Origin: Patella vulgata
Taxonomy: Eukaryota > Mollusca > Gastropoda > Patellidae
DNA: 64,000 bases
Assembly (NCBI RefSeq): GCF_932274485.2
Contig: NC_065880.2
Location: 90,628,730 to 90,692,729 of the forward strand
Reading direction: 5' to 3'
Shown here piece after piece: positions 1-11,037 of this stretch. Every line of letters starts with the position of its first letter. The first letter of the stretch is position 1. The position numbers and the translations under genes are program-made. The notes beneath the pieces were generated by a model. It saw nothing but the letters and a program-made list of their open reading frames with translations. It was not told the DNA's origin and ran no database searches.

Positions 1-296
1 TTACTACACTAGGATCTGACTGAAAGAGTTGTTATATAACCCGCATTCTGGATGATGTAATTAAGGGATTGGCCAATGAAATGGTCTGGTACGGCGAGTT
101 TTTGGCGTGAGATGTACGGAACTGTGGGTAAGTAACCCATTAGAAACACCAATACTGATTGGTTAATCAAATGTCTGACGTCATAGAGTCTAAAGCCGCA
201 CGTATGTCATCTGCGACCTTCCACTACAACCCGTCAGATTTTCATGTAGTAGAGTCCTTCGAAAGTATACAAAAAACGAAACGAAATAAAGATACG
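1..296. mobile_element. Family F DNA transposon (F1), cut by window edge
   Basis: This is the inner and right part of a family F element. It matches the copies at 3075, 34853, 52096 and 60439, including the shared block around GGTTAATCAAATGTCTGACG and the end AAAAAACGAAACGAAATA. The left terminus lies outside the window and the right terminus is eroded. There is no coding capacity. Confidence 0.7.
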
Positions 297-340
297 TTAT
301 GTCCAAAATTTAAATAATTTCATATACAAATGACGGTCAC

Positions 341-833
341 TTTTTTCACTACTTGTCAGTTCATGTCAGTGATTTGTTGGACCCCCACACACGAGAGAGA
401 GAGAGAGAGAAATGGGGTTTAACGTCCACTCGACACAAACTAGGTCATTTCGGGACTAACATATGGTTCAATTTTATTTCTATGATTCGCTTGCGCGTAG
501 GGGTCTTTAGCAGTGGGAGGAAACCGGAAGACCCGGAGAAACCCTAAATACGACAATCCTGAACACGCCCCCACAATAATCCTAAATTTTTTCACTACTT
601 GTCAGTTCATGTCAGTGATTTGTTGGACCCCCACACACGAGAGAGAGAGAGAGAGAGAAATGGGGTTTAACGTCCACTCGACACAAACTAGGTCATTTCG
701 GGATTAACATCTGGTTCAATTTTATTTCTATAATTCGCTTGCGCGTAGGGGTCTTTAGCAGTGGGAGGAAACCGGAAGACCCGGAGAAACCCTAAATACG
801 ACAATCCTGAACACGCCCCCACAATAATCCTAA
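341..833. repeat. Tandem duplication, 246-bp unit x2, carrying SINE-B fragments
   Basis: The stretch starting TTTTTTCACTACTTGTCAG at 341 recurs at 587 with only a few changes. Each unit holds a GA run and a minus-strand 5'-truncated SINE-B (about 395-546 and 640-795). A single SINE-B insertion was therefore duplicated together with its flank. The ORFs here are SINE sequence, not genes. Confidence 0.85.
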
Positions 834-1022
834 ATACCAAGCTTCTATTGAACATGGCCCAGATGGCCGACAAATACCAAGCTTCTATTGAACATGGCCC
901 AGCTGGCCGACAAATACCAAGTTTCTATTGAACATGGCCCAGATGGCCGACAAATACCAAGCTTCTATTGAACATGGCCCAGCTGGCCGACAAATACCAA
1001 GCTTCTATTGAACATGGTCCAG
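832..1022. repeat. 40-bp tandem array, about 4.8 copies
   Basis: The 40-bp unit beginning GCTTCTATTGAACATGGCCC starts at 841, 881, 921, 961 and 1001. Copies differ at one or two bases (AGATGG and AGCTGG alternate). It abuts the preceding 246-bp duplication. Confidence 0.95.
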
Positions 1023-1187
1023 GTGTGTTTTGTTTCTCGACGGCTGCTGGTGTACAAGTCACATAGTACATATATATTGTATATTATTTGTAATCTTTAT
1101 ATCATTAAATTCCACAAATATCAAAATATAATATACAGAATATATAGATTCTATAGATATTCGATGAAATTGTAACCTATATATGTA

Positions 1188-1652
1188 TTAAAGGAGCTAA
1201 ATCGCTAACATTTGGGACCTAGAAATGGACAGAAGTAGGTCGCAACGCATATAATACTGTAATATGAATGTATATAAACTGATTTACATTCAATGGTTTC
1301 CGTTTTTACTCTAATTTCAAATCAGTTATGTTCCACGAAATAAACCAGCAGTCTCAATTGAATTCAAATATCTAGCGTCTGGTTATTCCAGTCTACATAC
1401 GCCGTTTGATTAGTGCAATGTGTCTAGTCTCGTTCCCCGAGTCTCTAGCTAGAAGTGGGGCTGAAACGCATTATGGTACACGATTCGTGTACCAATGGTA
1501 AAATGTTTATTTTGTCTTAAATATTGGATATCAGAAGCCCATCTTTTTCCGGTTAGATCACAGCATCAATGTTGATTTAAATTGACAAATAATTCGTGTT
1601 TTCAAAGTTGAAGATTTTGGATGATATTGAGTTAGAGACTTGGCTACTTTAA
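1188..1652 (+). mobile_element. MITE-A copy A1 (TTAA target)
   Basis: The element starts TTAAAGGAGCTAAATCGC and ends TTGGCTACTTTAA, so both ends lie in TTAA with imperfect inverted termini. It is about 465 bp with no ORF. Its right-hand TTAA is also the left end of the D1 element. Confidence 0.85.
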
Positions 1653-2060
1653 AGGGCCAATTCCGATAATTTTTTGGAGAATTAAACTGATTTATTTTGT
1701 TCTAATCCCTTAAAATCCCCAATCTAAGGGCCGAACAACTAACTCAATATTTGTGATACGTTTTCAAACAACTTAAACCCGTTAGTCTTCATCTGGAAAT
1801 GGAGACCGGTGTCCCTAACTGTTTTATACGATGTCTGGATAAAACCAGACTTTTATTTTATAAAAATAACGTATAGGTGAATTTTACCTTTTGTTATCAA
1901 GTACAGTACATAGGTCATTCACTGTATAGACCTCTAAAGGAACGGGAATCTATTATCAGGTCTCTCATGGAAAAAATTGACCCGAAATATTAAAAGGGTT
2001 ACGTGTCCGGATAAACGGTTTTGACGTTCACTTCCAAACAACTCAATATTTTGAGCTGGA
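1649..2060 (+). mobile_element. MITE-D copy D1, 3' truncated
   Basis: It begins TTAAAGGGCCAATTCC and matches D2 (4501) and the reverse of D3 (28563). A SINE-B at 2063 cuts it off, and the rest of the element is not found beyond the SINE. Confidence 0.75.
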
Positions 2061-2062
2061 AT

Positions 2063-2329
2063 GCCGATGGCTAGCGAGTGCGTGCTGTATCATAAGGTCA
2101 TTGAGTCAACTGCCGTGGTTTCAAGTCCCCGGTTGTATGTGACAAGTAATAGGGTCGATTGTTCAACCTCGCAGGTTTTCGCAGGGTCCTCCGGTTTCCT
2201 TCTACTACTAAAGACCCCTACGCCCAAGCGAATTATTGAAATAAAGTTGGACCATGTGTTGGTACCGATGTGACCGGGTTTGTGTCGAGTTGACGTTAAA
2301 CCCCATCTCTCTCTCTCTCTCTCTCTCTC
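2063..2329 (+). mobile_element. SINE-B
   Basis: This is a nearly full-length SINE-B. It has a tRNA-like head (GATGGCTAGCGAGTGCGTGC, then a GTTTCAAGTCCCC B-box-like stretch), the family body, ACGTTAAACCCCAT near the 3' end and a (CT)n tail. The open frames on both strands are translations of the SINE. Confidence 0.85.
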
Positions 2330-2462
2330 CGTCCTGTACCACTGACAAAGGGGGAAAACCACACTGTACGATCCCGGACTATTTTCTCGGCCAACACGGA
2401 GATCGAACCCCAGACACCCGGTTAGCGAGACGGCGCCTTACTCACTAAGCCAACGCGAATTC
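2330..2462 (-). mobile_element. SINE-A head fragment
   Basis: The reverse complement carries the promoter-bearing end of SINE-A (GATCGAACCCC, TTAGCGAGACGGCGCC, CTCACTAAGCC). It is fused directly to the (CT)n tail of the preceding SINE-B. Confidence 0.7.
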
Positions 2463-2751
2463 CTACACTCATAAGCAAATACAGTGAAATACAGTGAATG
2501 GAAATGTCCTTTGCAACGTCATAAGCTTAAAAATCTAAATCGGAGAAAACAAAAATTAAAAATACGATAAAACTTTGAAGTATCCAAACAATGAAATGGA
2601 GTTTAATATCTCGTCAACATCAAACGGGTCCTTTTGAGACTAACATATGGTTAGATGTGTAGTGTGATGTAGAAGAATTTTGTCCAGGCGGCGACTTGTC
2701 TGGCTTCTCTTCCTCAATTTTCAACTCTATCCCAGTTGGAGTTAGTGAAAA

Positions 2752-3074
2752 ATATGAAATAAAATGGGGTTTAATGTCCTACTGTTCTGCAACTATAATG
2801 GGCTAATGAAGACGGGCATACGCCATACAATGTGCTATGTGGGAAATTTTGCCCTGACAGCGGCACTATCGCCTACTCTTCTATCGAATTCCAACTAAGA
2901 ATGTATCTTTTACGTGAACGCCAATGTATACACGGGACCTCGGTTTTTCGTCCCATCAGAACGACTAGACATCCGTCCTTGTCAGACCCTCCGTCCTGTA
3001 CGACTGACAAGGGGAAACCACGTCAGAAAATCCCGATGAATTTTCTCGGTCAATGAAGGATCGAACAGGCGACA
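2752..3074 (-). mobile_element. SINE-A, head interrupted by F2
   Basis: It starts GAAATAAAATGGGGTTTAAT and runs through the family body to GATCGAACAGGCGAC, where family F element F2 interrupts it. GACCT plus a trace of the head resumes after F2. Both the SINE and the later F insertion are diverged. Confidence 0.8.
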
Positions 3075-3477
3075 CAATCTAATTAAAATATAGATCTATA
3101 TTTCGTTTCGTTTTTTATTCTTTCGATGGCCTACACTACATGTAGATCTAACAAGTTATAGTGGGAGTTCACGTTCTATGATGTCAGGTACCAAGCAAGC
3201 GACATTTGACCCGATTACGTCAGTCATTCGATTAATCAATTAGCGACCGCCATGTATTTTTTATCTACTTTTGCTTTGTTTTGATTTCTATTGCCGCTAA
3301 TGTCTACCCACAGTTCCGCGCAAAAAAGGTCAAACGCTCGATTCGACAGACCATTTAATTAGCAGAACACGAGTTAAATAACAACGCTTCCAGATCCAAG
3401 TGTAGTAAAGACAAGTAAAATCAAAATTTTGAACTATAAAAACGAAACGAAATAGGATCTGTGTTTTAACCAGAGTG
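3075..3477. mobile_element. Family F element F2 with 9-bp target duplication
   Basis: The termini are CAATCTAATTAAAATATAG and, inverted, the block ending TTTTAACCAGAGTG. The inner TIRs carry TTTCGTTTCGTTTT. Flanks CAGGCGACA (3066-3074) and CAGGCGACC (3478-3486) match at 8 of 9 positions and look like a target-site duplication. There is no ORF. Confidence 0.85.
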
Positions 3478-3715
3478 CAGGCGACCTGGGTTAGTGCAGA
3501 AAAGTAGGTCGTTAAACCACAGATTATTTATATGCCATTATGACTTAAGGCAGTAGGTCAATATGGTTTTCGTATGTTGATTGATACATATTGATTCAGG
3601 TATTTTTTTAATTAAACATGTGTCATACTGTTCAGATACGTTTATTTGTATACAAATCCGAGTCGACATTTTATTGACTATTTTAATAACGAAATTGGGT
3701 ACTGACACCTTCGTG

Positions 3716-3902
3716 TTTAATTTTATTCCAATAATTCGCTTGCGTGTCGGGGTCTTTAGCAGTGGGGAGGAAACCGGAGGACACGGAGAAAATCCACTCC
3801 TTATTACGTACAATGGGGGAGTCGAAACCACGCCAGTTGACTCATTGACAGATCTTATGATGCAGCGTGCACGCCCTAACCATTCGGCCATTCCCCCACA
3901 CA
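3716..3902 (-). mobile_element. SINE-B, truncated
   Basis: Reverse orientation: body from AATAATTCGCTTGCG through the tRNA-like head (GCCCTAACCATTCGGCCATT), followed by a short CA run. The 3' end with ACGTTAAACCCC is missing. Confidence 0.75.
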
Positions 3903-4054
3903 CACACACGAGCTTTAATTACTGGCTAGCTAACCACGTCGTCCACAGATCAATCCCGGAGTTGGCCGAGAAAGTTCCGCCGGATTTCCAAGCCTGGCTT
4001 CCGAGAAAGTTCCCCCGGATATCCCAGCCTGGTTGTCACGTGTAGAGTCAGATA

Positions 4055-4440
4055 AAGAACATGTTCCTGAAGCAACGACTGCGAGTTTTACAACATCTGG
4101 CCGTTGCTTGTTTACTTTACAATTCCCGAACTTATAGCTACATTATCTACAGACACGTGAGCAGTAGCGTCCAATCAGAGGTTGTGACATCGCGACCTCC
4201 ACGGAAACCTTGACATTGAATGAACCTTGAACTTTGCAACTCGATTATCAAAGGTAGACATTTTAGCTTGAAAGTGCGAGACTTGGTATTTGCGACGATC
4301 GAGGAATCTGATAGGCTCACAAGTTGGGCTTGTACCCAATCAAAATTAGTGCCGCAATAATGCAGGGTATTACGTGAAGGCCTTGATGTACGTAGTTAAA
4401 GCGAGATCAAGCCTCATATTGAAGATGGATAAAGAACGGC
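4055..4440 (+). repeat. Dispersed repeat M, copy 1
   Basis: It shares GAACATGTTCCTGAAGCAAC at its start and TTAGTGCCGCAATAAT-like and GCGAGATCAAGCCT blocks near its end with the stretch at 21963-22424. The two copies lie in the same orientation with indels between them. No terminal structure or ORF was recognised. Confidence 0.65.
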
Positions 4441-4500
4441 GTCGGATGGGATAAAAATAAACCCCGAGGCCTCGTGTACCGCGTGCCCTTAAAAGAACCC

Positions 4501-4972
4501 TTAAAGGGCCAATCCCGATAATATTTTGGAGAATAAAATCATCTACCTTAGGGCTGAGCAACTAACTCAATATATTTGATACGTTTTCAAACAACTTAAA
4601 CCCGTCAGTCTTCATCTGGAAATGGAGACCGGTGCCCAAAACTGTATTATGCGGTGTCTGGATAAAACCAGCCTTTTATTTTATAAAAATAATGTGTAGG
4701 TAAAATTTACCTTTCGTTATCAAGTACAGAACATGCATCATGCACTGTATAGACCTCTAAAGGAACAGCAATAGATTATCAGGCCATGCAACGAAACAAT
4801 TGACCCGAAATCTTAAAAGGGTTACGTGTCCGGATAAGCAGTTTTGACGTTCACGTCCAAATGACTCAATATTTTGAGCTGAAATTTTGAGACAGAGTAA
4901 ATACAACATTTCTTTATATTTTGGCGCTTAACTTTCATACGTACTCGGACTTTTAATTTTGAGGCTCTGTTC
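4501..4972 (+). mobile_element. MITE-D copy D2
   Basis: It begins TTAAAGGGCCAATCCCGATA and runs to GAGGCTCTGTTCAA, where a SINE-A fragment replaces the expected terminal bases. It aligns along its length with D3 in reverse. Non-coding. Confidence 0.8.
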
Positions 4973-5120
4973 AATTCGGGATTCGAAATAAGAGTAGACT
5001 GTAGTTCCGCTGTTCGTGTACAATTTCCCTCATATCACACTGTCGGGCCTATTTATGTCTTCATTAGCCCAGTCGGTGCAGAACAGTAGGATTTTAAACC
5101 TCATTTCGTCATTTCTGTCG
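4973..5120 (+). mobile_element. SINE-A 3' part, diverged
   Basis: The family blocks ATAAGAGTAG, TTTCCCTCAT, TTCATTAGCCCAGT and a degraded TTTTAAACCTCATTTC tail are present in order. The head is missing. Confidence 0.65.
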
Positions 5121-5622
5121 TTCAGCACATTTGCCCAACGCCTACAACTATTCTTTGAAAATCGCGGACAAATAATCGCAGGCGTTAACTAGAATTCCAA
5201 ATTCCGATATGCTGGTGTATTACGGATATGGGATGGGTGTGAGTTTCCGGTAGGCTACTGAGCGAGATCTGTGATAGAATTTACGCGGTATGTTATACTG
5301 GAGTCTATCGAAGATGGGATTGGTGATGGTAGCAACTCATATTTATTGAAACCCGTGACCAAAAGCGCAAATTCCTTAAAAACAATTTCTTCTGTCAAGT
5401 ATTTTGACCGCGAAATAGACATAACCGGAATATTTACAAAATATAGTCAATTTATTACATGACTTCAAGCATGTACATGCAGATAGCAGACGTGTTACAG
5501 TGAATGGATGTTTGGACTACAGCGGAACTGTGTGGCTGGTGCCAAAATATTTCCTGAAAATAAACAGATGTGAATGAAATGTTGGGGGTGTGTGGCAGAT
5601 ACTTGATCTAGTATCATACGTA
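5121..5622. other. No recognisable feature
   Basis: Unique-looking sequence. A 63-codon open frame at 5271-5462 (+) shows no motif and no convincing splice signals, and is not called a gene. Confidence 0.5.
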
Positions 5623-5623
5623 T

Positions 5624-5659
<36 letters not shown>

Positions 5660-5915
5660 AAGAGAGAGACAGCGAGTGAGACAGGGAGAGGGAGAGGCAG
5701 CGAGAGAGAGAGAGAGAGAAATGGGAATTAACGTCCACTCGACACAAACTTGGTCATTTCGGGACTAACATATGGTTTAATTTTATTTACATAATTCGTT
5801 TGCGCGTAGGGGTCTTTAGCAGTGGGAGGAAACCGGAGGACCCGGAGAAAACCCACGAGGTTGGACAGGTGACCCTACTCCTTGCCACGTACAACCGGGG
5901 ATTCGAAACCGAGAG
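5623..5915 (-). mobile_element. SINE-B with expanded (GA)n, head truncated
   Basis: About 95 bp of GA-rich microsatellite (the SINE tail in reverse) leads into the SINE-B body and ends at GATTCGAAACC. The tRNA head is replaced by another GA run and a G tract (5910-5937). Confidence 0.8.
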
Positions 5916-6284
5916 AGAGAGAGAGGGGGGGGGGGTATGCTTCTTCATACTTGGTAAACTCATTAATACCTCATATAGGTTTTATTAATGAACCATGCAA
6001 GTCTTACAATCAGATGTTGATCGATGCGTGTCTATCAGAAGAGTGAGATATACAAGATAAGTGGACCTGGGGTCACATGTTAAACAGATTAATTACCACC
6101 CGAGTAACTCATTATATTCTGAGTAATTACTAATAATATACCACCCGAGTAACTCATTATACTATGAGTGCCAATATACATATTGTGTCAAAGATTAGAC
6201 GAGATATGCGACGGTATATGTGTGGTGAGAGAGATTAAACAATTATATAAATAGGAGGATGTTTATGTCGACTTGATGAATGTG
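5916..6284. repeat. Intergenic, with a short direct repeat
   Basis: The phrase ACCACCCGAGTAACTCATTA occurs at about 6097 and again at about 6141, separated by AT-rich sequence. Nothing else is recognised. Confidence 0.5.
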
Positions 6285-6286
6285 CA

Positions 6287-6319
<33 letters not shown>

Positions 6320-6565
6320 AGAGAGAGAGATGGGGTTAACGTCCACGCGAGAGAGAGAGTCTTTAGCAGTGAGAAGAAACCGGAGGACCCGGAGAAAACC
6401 AACGAGGTTAGGGAGGGACAGAGAGAGAGAGAGAGAGGGAGAGAGAAGAGAGAGAGAGAGAGAGAAGAGATAGAGATGGGGTTAACGTCCACTCGAGAGA
6501 GAGAGTCTTTAGCAGTGAGAAGAAACCGGAGGACCCGGAGAAAACCAACGAGGTTAGGGAGGGAC

Positions 6566-6598
<33 letters not shown>

Positions 6599-6825
6599 CA
6601 CACACACACAAATTCAAGACTAACACATGGTTCAATGATATTTCAATAATTCGTTTGCGCGTAGGGGTCTTTAGCAGTGGGAGAAAACCGGAGGACCAGG
6701 AGAAAACCCACGAGGTTAGACAGGCGACCCTACTTGTCACGTACAACCGGGGAGTCGAAAGCACGCCAGTTGACTCGATGACAGACATTATGATACAACG
6801 CGCACGGGCTAACTATTCACCCCCC
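6285..6825 (-). mobile_element. SINE-B / GA-repeat composite array
   Basis: Three minus-strand SINE-B pieces are separated by long GA runs. Two short ones (about 6330-6415 and 6470-6562) share the same internal join of CACTCGAGAGAGAG or CACGCGAGAGAGAG to TCTTTAGCAG, so they arose by duplication. The third is nearly complete and ends in a C tract. The Arg/Glu and Ser/Leu frames are translated microsatellite. Confidence 0.8.
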
Positions 6826-6844
6826 CCCCCCCACACACACACAC

Positions 6845-6930
6845 ATATCCTCGGCGCATGGCGCATACCTGTCTTTGTCAGCCCAGTCAGTGCAGAAAAG
6901 AAGGACGTTAAACCCCATTTGATTTAACCC
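6845..6930 (+). mobile_element. SINE-A 3' end fragment
   Basis: A degraded GGCGCATACC block, then CAGCCCAGTCAGTGCAGAA and ACGTTAAACCCCATTT. It is a 5'-truncated copy of less than 100 bp. Confidence 0.65.
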
Positions 6931-7024
6931 TTGAGCGTATACAAGAGGTATATCGAGACACCACGACCCTTAATGTTTGTGAGGAACAGGTTCATAATTG
7001 TCTAGCGAGAATTATATGCATTGT

Positions 7025-7256
7025 CAGCTAAATCGCTAATATTTCGGACCTAGAAATTGACACAAATGGGTCGCAACGCTAATAATGTAATAGGAATGTA
7101 TAGAAACTGGTTTACATTCAATCGTTTCTGTTTTACTGTAATTTCTAATCAGTTATTTTCGGCGATATATGCAGAAGTCTCAATCGAATGGCAATCTCTA
7201 GCATCTGGTTATTCCAGTCTACACCGATAGTATTTATTGGGCATGCTTTCCAGATA
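7025..7256 (+). mobile_element. MITE-A copy A2, partial
   Basis: It matches the left half of MITE-A from CAGCTAAATCGCTAATATT to GGGCATGCTTTCCAGAT. It is truncated on the right, where a SINE-A tail begins. Confidence 0.75.
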
Positions 7257-7261
7257 AAAAT

Positions 7262-7390
7262 ATGACCTTAACGCCGCTGCCGGGGCAAAATTTTCTTCAT
7301 AGCACACTGTATGGCGTATGCCCGTCTTCATTAGCCCAGTTTAGGAGCAGAACTGTAGGATGTTAAACCCCATTTCATTTCATTTTCGTC
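7262..7390 (+). mobile_element. SINE-A 3' part
   Basis: It starts in the family body (CCGCTGCCGGGGCAAAAT) and runs through GGCGTATGCCCGTCTTCATT to a TTAAACCCCATTTCATTTC tail. The 5' end is truncated. Confidence 0.8.
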
Positions 7391-7630
7391 CGTGTTACAA
7401 TATATAGTACAGTTGGTGATATAGCCGGTATTTAAATATTGATATTATATACACTGTAAATAAATAGGTAGACAGAGAAAACCTGTATTGATTTATCGAT
7501 TTCAGAAATTGTGTCACCAACTGACTCTATTATGAATATGTCACGGGGATTTATATTTTGTCAGATGACGATGAAAACATGTCAATAACAATAACTCTTT
7601 TGTTTATTTATTTGCTAGTTGGCGGAAGGT

Positions 7631-8382
7631 CAGGGCCCTTTTTTCTCGAAATCTTAACTAAAGATAAAATCCAAATTTCAGTTATTATTATTATTACAAC
7701 ATATTTATAGTGCGCCCTTGTAACACTTTTTTAGTGATAACAGAGGTTAGTTTAATAAATGTATTAACAGAATACAACACATCTACATAACTACAACAGC
7801 AATACAGAATTTATACAGGAACTCATCAAGACGGTACATAAATATGTTAACTCTACCATTCCGCCTCTCTGCCAAGGCAGCGGTTGAACTCGGGTGAGTC
7901 CATACGCCTGTCTGCGCGTTCTCCGTCTTCTCGAAACAGAAAGACCCTTCTCGAGCGAGCTCCCAAGTTCCACTGATTTGATTCAACAACCTCAGCCAAT
8001 TTATACTAAACTTAGATTTGGTATAAGTTAATTAAAGTATGCGTATACATATATTATTGATATTAATATATTAAAATGAAGAACTACACAATGAATCAGC
8101 TGTCATTGATAGATTATTTCACCAATATCATATTGATGTTGGCGACACATCGGTCAGGAGTCGCTCAGCCTATTGTCTAACGTGACCTCTCTCACCCCAA
8201 TAATGTAACACCCTTTCATATTACATGTTCAGGGGCACTTTACAAAGTGACAATATAATCTTAAATAAACAATAAACATATTTTAATTTTAATTGACTAA
8301 GCACTAAAATCAATCTAATATTATCCAATCAAATTACTAAAATTTGGATTTTGTCTTAGTTAAAAAGTCCGTGAAACAGGCC
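7631..8382. mobile_element. Hairpin family H copy H1, interrupted
   Basis: The left arm (7631-7682: GGGCCC, AGATAAAATCCAAATTT) and right arm (about 8279-8382: ACTAAAATTTGGATTTTGTC to GTGAAACAGG) belong to one H element. About 600 bp of LINE-tail-like sequence separates them. Confidence 0.75.
7683..8278 (-). mobile_element. (ATT)n-tailed LINE-like 3' end inserted in H1
   Basis: In reverse it ends GGGCGCACTATAAATATG... then (ATT)n. This resembles the 3' end of the LINE fragment at 57786-58140 (GCGCTATATAAATGTACATT, then ATT repeats). A 68-codon frame at 7783-7989 shows no reverse-transcriptase motif, so the family is uncertain. Confidence 0.5.
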
Positions 8383-8565
8383 ACTGGCTGATTGGCGAGA
8401 TCAATTGAATACGGATAAATCAGCTATTGGATATGTTAAGTTAGGGTTGTGGTTACACGTGTAAACCTAGCCCTGGTGGTGTTCGGTTCGACTTGTAGTC
8501 TTCTATACAGCAAAATTTTGTAAAAAAAGTCACACGCATGTTATGGCCAATCAAACGAAAAACAT

Positions 8566-8940
8566 ATGTTAAACATATTTTATGGAAGGGCTATCCCTGC
8601 CTATTGCAGATCTTTCAATAGCCCTGAAATGTTATCTAAAATATTAATTGAAGACCATAATAAACTCGCGATGTCATCGCTATAGCCTGCGATGTTTACT
8701 GGATTTGAATACATTTTGTGATGGATGATTTGACGTCAAAATTGATAATCGAGACTTTGTATTTCATCGTACCGACTTTAGTAATGATAATCTAGACTAG
8801 GCTTAAAATTAAATCTTTAATTTCTCGGTACAGAGTGGAATAATTTGACTGAAATTTTCAGCATATTCTCTTAACGTTTCCTTTATTCTTTTACTATTAT
8901 AGCGAGAACTGTCACCTCTTTATCTAATCTCCCATAATGT
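8566..8940 (-). mobile_element. MITE-C copy C1
   Basis: It is bounded by TTAAACATATTTTATG on the left and TAATCTCCCATAATG on the right, and matches the other C copies throughout (GATAATCGAGACTTTG, ATTTGACTGAAATTTTCAG). No ORF. Confidence 0.8.
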
Positions 8941-9017
8941 TCCTGTAATTATCTTGTGATTACGAGAAAATCAGAATTTTTTAAAATTTGATTGACCCTA
9001 ATATTCTTCCTTATCCG

Positions 9018-9210
9018 ATCGCATATGTCAGTGTTTCGATGGCTAAATCTATTTGTTAAGGTCAGCTAAATATCTGTCAAGGTCACTGAGGTGTATCGTA
9101 TATGTCATTGTTCCTATGGCTAAGTCTATTTGTTAAGTCCAGCTCAATTTTTATCAAGGTCACAGAAATGTAAACAAGGTTAGAGCACGTGATTGTTGGC
9201 GAGATTGTAG
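9018..9210 (+). repeat. Repeat J, two tandem diverged units
   Basis: The block CTAAATCTATTTGTTAAGGT with a following CAAGGTCACTGAGG-like stretch is repeated about 100 bp on. Relatives lie at 23290-23460, 23730-23870, 33725-33830 and 50580-50725, sharing CAGCTCAATTTTT and CACGTGATTGTTGGCGA motifs. Unclassified. Confidence 0.6.
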
Positions 9211-9473
9211 GTTAGGTTTAAGAATTTGAGGGAGAGGTTAAGTTTCCACATAAGCACTGACCTAGGATGATAAAAGATTAGTTCGTGATATTTCCTAGTT
9301 TCATTAAAAATACATACAATACATTAGATTTATATACAAAGTCGATTTCACTGTTTTTTGGTGTTGGTGGCGCTGGTGGTCTTCCTTTGATGGTGCTTCT
9401 GGTATTCTGGTATTATTGTTTCTGAAGAAAAAAGAAAATAAATTTGAGGCTCTCGGCCGCAATTTTTGGCGGA

Positions 9474-9940
9474 GCCGTGGTGGTTGAGTGAGTAACACGT
9501 TGGCCCGCTATGCGGTCCTATGTTCGATTCCAGTGTTGGCCGAGAAAATTCATGGCGTGCACGTAAATGAACCTATGAAAGTTTGCAGCTGTCTGGGCAA
9601 AGAGAGAGAGAGAAATGGGGTTTAACGTCCACTCGACACAAACTAGGTCTTTTCGGGACTAACACATGGTTCAATTTTATTTCAATAATTCGCTTGCGCG
9701 TAGGGGTCTTTAGCAGTGGGAGGAAACCGGAGGACCCGGAGAAAACCCACGAGGTTGGACAGGCGACCCTACTCCTTGTCACGTACAACCTTGGAATCGA
9801 AACCCGCCAGTTGACTCAATGACAGACCGTATGATACAGCGCGCGCGTGCTAACCATTCGGCCATCCCCCCCCCCCCTGTCTGGGCAAAGTTACCCTCAT
9901 AACACACTGCATGGCACAATGAAGTGGGCTAGTCGCATGT
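9474..9940 (+). mobile_element. Diverged SINE-A interrupted by SINE-B
   Basis: Head: GTGGTGGTTGAGTGAGTAAC and GTTCGATTCC. The body resumes after the SINE-B with CTGTCTGGGCAAAGTTACC and GCACACTGCATGGC-like sequence. The inner SINE-B (9603-9876) splits it. Confidence 0.65.
9603..9876 (-). mobile_element. Full-length SINE-B with 14-bp target duplication
   Basis: This is a complete reverse copy from (GA)n to the head GCTAACCATTCGGCCAT plus a C run. CTGTCTGGGCAAAG flanks it on both sides (9589-9602 and 9877-9890), a perfect target-site duplication within an older SINE-A. Confidence 0.93.
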
Positions 9941-10014
9941 CTTAATTATGCGTACAAATGCAAATGAACACATATCAATGACATCGCCATATTGTCTAAC
10001 CAAAGGGTTGGAGG

Positions 10015-10260
10015 GGGTGGGGGGCGTCAATGGCCGAATGGTTAGCGTGTGCGCGTTGTATCATAAGATCTGTCTTTCACTTCCTCACTTGTACGTAACA
10101 CAAGGAGTAATGTCGCCTGCCCAACCTCGTGGGTTTTGTCCTGGTCCTCCGGTTTCCTCCCACTGCTAAAGACTCATACGCGCAAGCGAATTATTGAAAT
10201 ACAATTGAACCATATGATAGTCCCGAAATGACCTAGTTGTGTCGAGTGGACGTTAACACA

Positions 10261-10289
<29 letters not shown>
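10015..10289 (+). mobile_element. SINE-B
   Basis: It has a G-rich 5' border, head AATGGCCGAATGGTTAGCG, the body, GTCGAGTGGACGTTAA and a (CT)n tail. One internal stretch of the head is deleted. Confidence 0.85.
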
Positions 10290-10291
<2 letters not shown>

Positions 10292-10339
10292 GTAATTGTT
10301 GGGAGATACTGTGTCGGTTGGGGAAGTAGGAAACTCTCA

Positions 10340-10552
10340 CAAGCCAAACTGTACGCCATACAGTGCGCTATGAGAGAAAACCTCGGTTTTTCGTATCATC
10401 CGAACGACTATATGTTGTCCCTACTAACGGGCACTCTGTTCTACATCACTGACAAACAAATCATGACGAATTTCTCGGCCAACGCAGTGATCGAACGTGG
10501 GACCTCAAGGTTAGCAAGCCAACGTCTTACTCGTTGGATCACCGCGGTTCCC
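10340..10552 (-). mobile_element. SINE-A, internally deleted
   Basis: Reverse copy: CGCCATACAGTGCGCTATGA joins directly to CCTCGGTTTTTCGT and continues to the head (AGCAAGCCAACGTCTTACTC). It is diverged and lacks the tail. Confidence 0.75.
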
Positions 10553-11035
10553 CATGTAAAAGAACCAATGACAGCTGGAATTCAAAATAAAGAGTCAGGG
10601 TAGGTGGAAACGTCACAGTCCGGTCACAATTTCCCTCCACTCGGCAAATCTCGGCAGATTCTGTTACTATACACTTATCCTCGGCTGTATGACGGTAAGT
10701 GATGTGTACCTACGTCTATACAATTGCGATGCGGCACCGGTTTACTTATTAGGAAAACTTGCCGCTTTTTAAGAGAAGTTATTAAAATTGTGTCGTTCGA
10801 AGCGTGTGTAGAATTTTCAGGGCAAAGTTGTCATTGTTTGAAGAAAATTGGATAAACTTGAAAGAAAAACAGCTTCAGGCTTTGAAATATTTGTATGATA
10901 AAACATTCTTCAAAGGCGTCGTCATGGGCAACGCCGTTGGTAATCCGGGAACTTGAAAGTAGTTCCAAAGGCGGACTTTGTCATACAGCCGAGGCTATAG
11001 ATGTAGGGTACTGGAATCTGCTGAGGTTTGCCGAG
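10553..11035. other. No recognisable feature
   Basis: Unique-looking sequence with no motif-bearing ORF. The 62-codon frame starting at 10895 runs into a SINE-A tail and is not a gene. Confidence 0.5.
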
Positions 11036-11037
11036 TC

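Noticed and set aside
840-1020. CRISPR-like array of regular 40-bp units
   Set aside because: The whole 40-bp unit is repeated with no variable spacers. It is a minisatellite in a eukaryotic genome.
3538-4045. Open frames of 123 and 154 codons on opposite strands
   Set aside because: Both pass through a SINE-B body and match the frames found in other SINE-B copies, so they are not genes.
5517-6788. Long Ser/Leu-rich and Arg/Glu-rich open frames
   Set aside because: They are translations of GA/CT microsatellites and SINE-B bodies on either strand, and recur wherever SINE-B occurs.
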